Source of the DNA: Amycolatopsis japonica
GTDB taxonomy: Bacteria > Actinomycetota > Actinomycetes > Mycobacteriales > Pseudonocardiaceae
Direction of reading: 5' to 3'
NCBI RefSeq assembly: GCF_000732925.1
Contig: NZ_CP008953.1
Location: 4,650,001 to 4,714,000, forward strand
DNA: 64,000 nucleotides
In this document: positions 61,647 through 64,000 of the stretch, in pieces
How positions within the stretch are numbered: position 1 is the stretch's first letter
How the letters are laid out: each line of letters begins with the position of its first letter
Program-made: the position numbers and the translations under genes
The notes under the pieces: model-generated
Seen by the model: the letters and a program-made list of their open reading frames with translations, nothing else
Database searches by the model: none
Told to the model about the DNA's origin: nothing

Positions 61647-62987
61647 CTACCAGTGCAGGCGCTGGCCGGGGTTGAGCAGGTTCCCCGGCGCGTACCGGGC
61701 CTTGGCGTCGGCGAGTTTCGGCCAGGCGTCGCCGAAGTGCGCGCGCCAGTCCTCTGTGGACATCGGCAGCGCGTTCGACGGATAGACCTTTCCGCCGAGG
61801 GCGCGTGCCTTCCGGTAGAGGTCCACATTGAGCTCCAGCAGGCGCGCGTTGTGCGGCGGATCCTCGGGAGAACCGACGCGCAGCGGGGAGAAGAGCCAGG
61901 ACAGCTCACCTGGCGGCACGCTGAACAGCGCGGTCTTCAAGCGGTCGTTCCGCACCGGGTAAAGGAGGATCAGCCCGGTGGCCCCCAGTTCGGATTCGCC
62001 GGTGGCGGCGAGGGTTTCGGCGACGAACCGCTCGACCGTGTAGTCGGTGAGGAACACGTTCAGCCACGGATGCGGACGGAACCAGCTTCCCATCGCCCGG
62101 AGCGCCGCCTCCCCGTCGGCCATCCGGTTCAGGAAGTCGAAGTACGCCGTGTCCTCGTCTTCGGACTCGTCGAATTCGAGCGAGTCCAGCAACGCGGACT
62201 CGCTCGGTTCGGCGGGCGGCGTGTGGTAGGCGACCGCCTCCAGCATGTACCGCCAGCCGTCCTCGACGGGGATCAGCTGTCCCTCCACGTAGTCGAAACG
62301 ACCGTCGCGGACCACGGCGCGTTGATCGGCCAGGAACGCCGGAAGCGTGTCGTAGTAGAGCTTCCACCGGCGGGCCCGCGCCGGGGCCGGGGTCAGCCGC
62401 AGTGTCACGCGGGTGATCACCCCGCATTGCCCGAGACCGGCGAGCACGGCGTCGAACAGGTCCGCGTTCGTTTCGCGGGAACAGGTGAGCACCTCGCCGG
62501 TGCCGGTGACGACCTCCAGTTCCACCACGCCATCGGTCTGTGTGCCATGGTGGTGGGTCGCTCCCCCGATCCCGCCGACCACCAGCGTGCCCGCGACGGT
62601 CAGTTCGAGATAGTCCGTGAGCACCGGCGGTGCCAGCCCGTGCGGCAACGTCGTTTCCAGTACCTCCCGCCAGCGGGCACCGGCGTCCACCGACACCAGA
62701 TCACCGGTGACCACGCGACGCGGCCGCAGCGAAGTCATGTCCAGCACGATGCCGCCCTCGACCTGCCCCTGCCCGTACGGCGAATGCCCGGCGCCGCGGG
62801 CGGCGACCGGAAGGCCTCGCGCGGCGGCGAACCTGAGCACGACGGCGACGTCGGTCACCGAAGCGGGGCGCACCACCAGGGCCGGCCTCGCGTGGATCAG
62901 CTTCCCCCAGTCCTGGCCGGCGACGGACAAGGCGGCATCTCCGGTGAGGATCTCTCCGGCGATGGCGGGCAGGATCTCGTCGGTCAT
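61647..62987 (-). CDS. FAD-binding oxidase, cytokinin-dehydrogenase-like
   Basis: 446 aa, VAO/PCMH fold. ARGAGHSPYGQGQ carries the GHS site (His68) where FAD is covalently bound in plant cytokinin dehydrogenases. LTDYLELTVAGTLVVGGIGG and HGTQTDGVVELEVVTGTGEV closely follow the plant enzymes' motifs. The C-terminal YAPGNLLNPGQRL is also typical. There is no export signal. The ATG at 62987 is chosen; upstream residues are not protein-like. It is divergent from the MFS exporter by 82 bp. Confidence 0.85.
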   Translation of the reverse strand: MTDEILPAIAGEILTGDAALSVAGQDWGKLIHARPALVVRPASVTDVAVVLRFAAARGLPVAARGAGHSPYGQGQVEGGIVLDMTSLRPRRVVTGDLVSVDAGARWREVLETTLPHGLAPPVLTDYLELTVAGTLVVGGIGGATHHHGTQTDGVVELEVVTGTGEVLTCSRETNADLFDAVLAGLGQCGVITRVTLRLTPAPARARRWKLYYDTLPAFLADQRAVVRDGRFDYVEGQLIPVEDGWRYMLEAVAYHTPPAEPSESALLDSLEFDESEDEDTAYFDFLNRMADGEAALRAMGSWFRPHPWLNVFLTDYTVERFVAETLAATGESELGATGLILLYPVRNDRLKTALFSVPPGELSWLFSPLRVGSPEDPPHNARLLELNVDLYRKARALGGKVYPSNALPMSTEDWRAHFGDAWPKLADAKARYAPGNLLNPGQRLHW

Positions 62988-63069
62988 GCCTCGCACGCTA
63001 CCGAGCGCGGCCGGACATAGGCGATTTTCACCGACGCGAATGCCGGTGTCCCGCTGCGAAATTGGTGGC

Positions 63070-64000
63070 GTGACGGACACTTTGGCACCGACGCGGCGGG
63101 CTCGTGGCACCGTGCTGGCCGCCGCGCCCCTGACCATCATGGCCGCGGCGATCATCGCGCCCAGCCTGCCCGCGATGCGGGAGGACTTCGCCGATACGCC
63201 CGGTTCGGGTCTTCTCGTCCGGTTGGCGCTGACCGTGACCTCGCTCGCGATCGCGATCAGCGCGCCCCTCTCCGGGATCGTCGCGGACCGTGTCGGACGC
63301 CGTCCACTGCTCTTGACGGGGCTGGGGCTCTACGCGGTTTCCGGTACGGCCGGGTTCTTCGTGGACGACCTCTACCTGCTGCTGATCACCCGGGCGGGGC
63401 TCGGACTGGCCGTCGGCGGGATCATGACCGCGGTCAGCACGCTGATCACCGACTGGTTCACCGGCGAACGCCACGCCTCCTTCCTCGGTTTGCAGCAGGC
63501 ATTCGCGAGCCTGGGCGGCGTTGTCTTCCTGCCACTGGCCGGTTTGCTGGCCACCGTGAGCTGGCATGCGCCGTTCTGGATCTACTCGGTTTCGGCGATC
63601 GTGGTGGTCTTCGCGATCGTGTCCCTGCGCGAACCGGAACGGAACAGCCCCGCGGTCGGTGGAGGCGGCCGGCTGCCCGCCCGCGTCGTCGGGGTCTACG
63701 TCCTGGCGTTGGTGGTGACGCTGGTCTTCTACATGGCGCCGACCCAGTTGCCGTTCCTGTTGCAGGGCTTCGGCAGCGGGCCCGTCGTCGTCGGTGCCGT
63801 GGTCGCCGGGAGCACCTTGACCGGCGTCGTCGGCGCGCTGACCTTCCCGCGGCTGCGTCGGCGGCTGGGCCCCACCGCGATCACCACCGTCAGTGTCGCG
63901 CTCATGGGCGCGGGCTGGCTGGTGATCGGGACCGCGGGCACCGTCGCCCAGGTCGTGACGGGACTGCTCGCGGGCGGGCTCGGCGTCGGCTTCGTCGTCC
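63070..64000 (+). CDS. MFS multidrug/efflux transporter (3' end outside the window)
   Basis: GTG start at 63070, open to the window edge (310 codons). Early helices LAAAPLTIMAAAIIAPSLPAM and LVRLALTVTSLAIAISAPLSG, with motif A as GIVADRVGRRPLLL, are typical of the drug:H+ antiporter type. The remaining helices (LVVTLVFYMAPTQLPFLL, VVVGAVVAGSTLTGVVGAL) continue past the end. It may export a product linked to the divergent flavoprotein. Confidence 0.85.
   Translation, partial: MTDTLAPTRRARGTVLAAAPLTIMAAAIIAPSLPAMREDFADTPGSGLLVRLALTVTSLAIAISAPLSGIVADRVGRRPLLLTGLGLYAVSGTAGFFVDDLYLLLITRAGLGLAVGGIMTAVSTLITDWFTGERHASFLGLQQAFASLGGVVFLPLAGLLATVSWHAPFWIYSVSAIVVVFAIVSLREPERNSPAVGGGGRLPARVVGVYVLALVVTLVFYMAPTQLPFLLQGFGSGPVVVGAVVAGSTLTGVVGALTFPRLRRRLGPTAITTVSVALMGAGWLVIGTAGTVAQVVTGLLAGGLGVGFVV

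Noticed and set aside
61029..63020. Long plus-strand open frame over EI24 and flavoprotein genes
   Set aside because: Gln/Arg/His-rich antisense shadow; the minus-strand frames carry clear domains.
1..64000. tRNA, rRNA and complete insertion sequences
   Set aside because: No cloverleaf-like segments, no rRNA-like conserved stretches, and no transposase or integrase with terminal repeats were seen.

Overview
This is a 64-kb, very GC-rich chromosomal window. Genes are densely packed on both strands, GTG and TTG starts are common, and several genes appear to be read from leaderless messages. There are Tat-type signal peptides and the regulator families typical of filamentous actinomycetes (TetR, MarR, AraC, SWIM/SNF2). 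A 55-57 bp palindromic element (core GTGAAGGCCTCCTTGA) occurs twice in intergenic spaces. This kind of element suggests Amycolatopsis or a close relative in Pseudonocardiales; that placement is inferred, not proven. I found no rRNA, tRNA, CRISPR array, complete insertion sequence or replication origin.

Layout. 1-6.1 kb: the start of a truncated FAD-linked oxidase, a conserved hypothetical, a secreted GH2 glycosidase and a DUF885 protein. 6.3-10.7 kb: a patatin-like membrane protein gene broken by a frameshift, then a 3-hydroxyisobutyryl-CoA hydrolase-type enzyme. 10.7-15 kb: a SNF2 helicase translationally coupled to a SWIM protein, and a YaaA-like protein. 15-20 kb: small regulator/enzyme pairs (MarR, two TetR) and a Tat-exported carotenoid oxygenase. 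20.0-27.2 kb: a tightly coupled five-gene operon coding for a SWIM-like protein, an unknown protein, a VWA protein, a MoxR AAA+ ATPase and a DUF5682 protein. This is the best candidate for a poorly described system. 27.2-31.4 kb: HAD hydrolase, CGNR protein, a secreted protein, and an AraC regulator with its hydrolase. 31.4-34.0 kb: a decaying region with at least four broken genes among intact ones. 34.0-37.5 kb: a VOC/TetR pair, a secreted trypsin-like protease and a nitroreductase. 37.6-45.7 kb: GH109-type Tat protein, TetR, ZapE-like ATPase, adenylate cyclase, a secreted beta-sandwich protein, an MBL-fold protein under a MerR-type promoter, an MFS transporter and two envelope proteins. 45.8-51.2 kb: a three-gene operon ending in a TPR-CHAT caspase-like protein, a second candidate conflict or stress system. 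51.3-64 kb: a methyltransferase, a DUF222-HNH endonuclease flanked by short repeats, an NB-ARC/TPR protein, a four-module secreted protein, a secreted repeat protein, an EI24 membrane protein, a cytokinin-dehydrogenase-like flavoprotein and a truncated MFS exporter.

How genes work together. Several units are a regulator facing its likely target across a short palindrome-bearing gap (MarR/TIGR03086, TetR/hydrolase, TetR/carotenoid oxygenase, TetR/VOC, AraC/hydrolase). The GH2, GH109 and PA14-propeller-DUF1080 proteins look like exported tools for attacking polymeric or modified sugars, two of them behind sugar-regulator-like palindromes. The MoxR-VWA-DUF5682-SWIM and CHAT operons look like multi-protein machines whose substrates are unknown.
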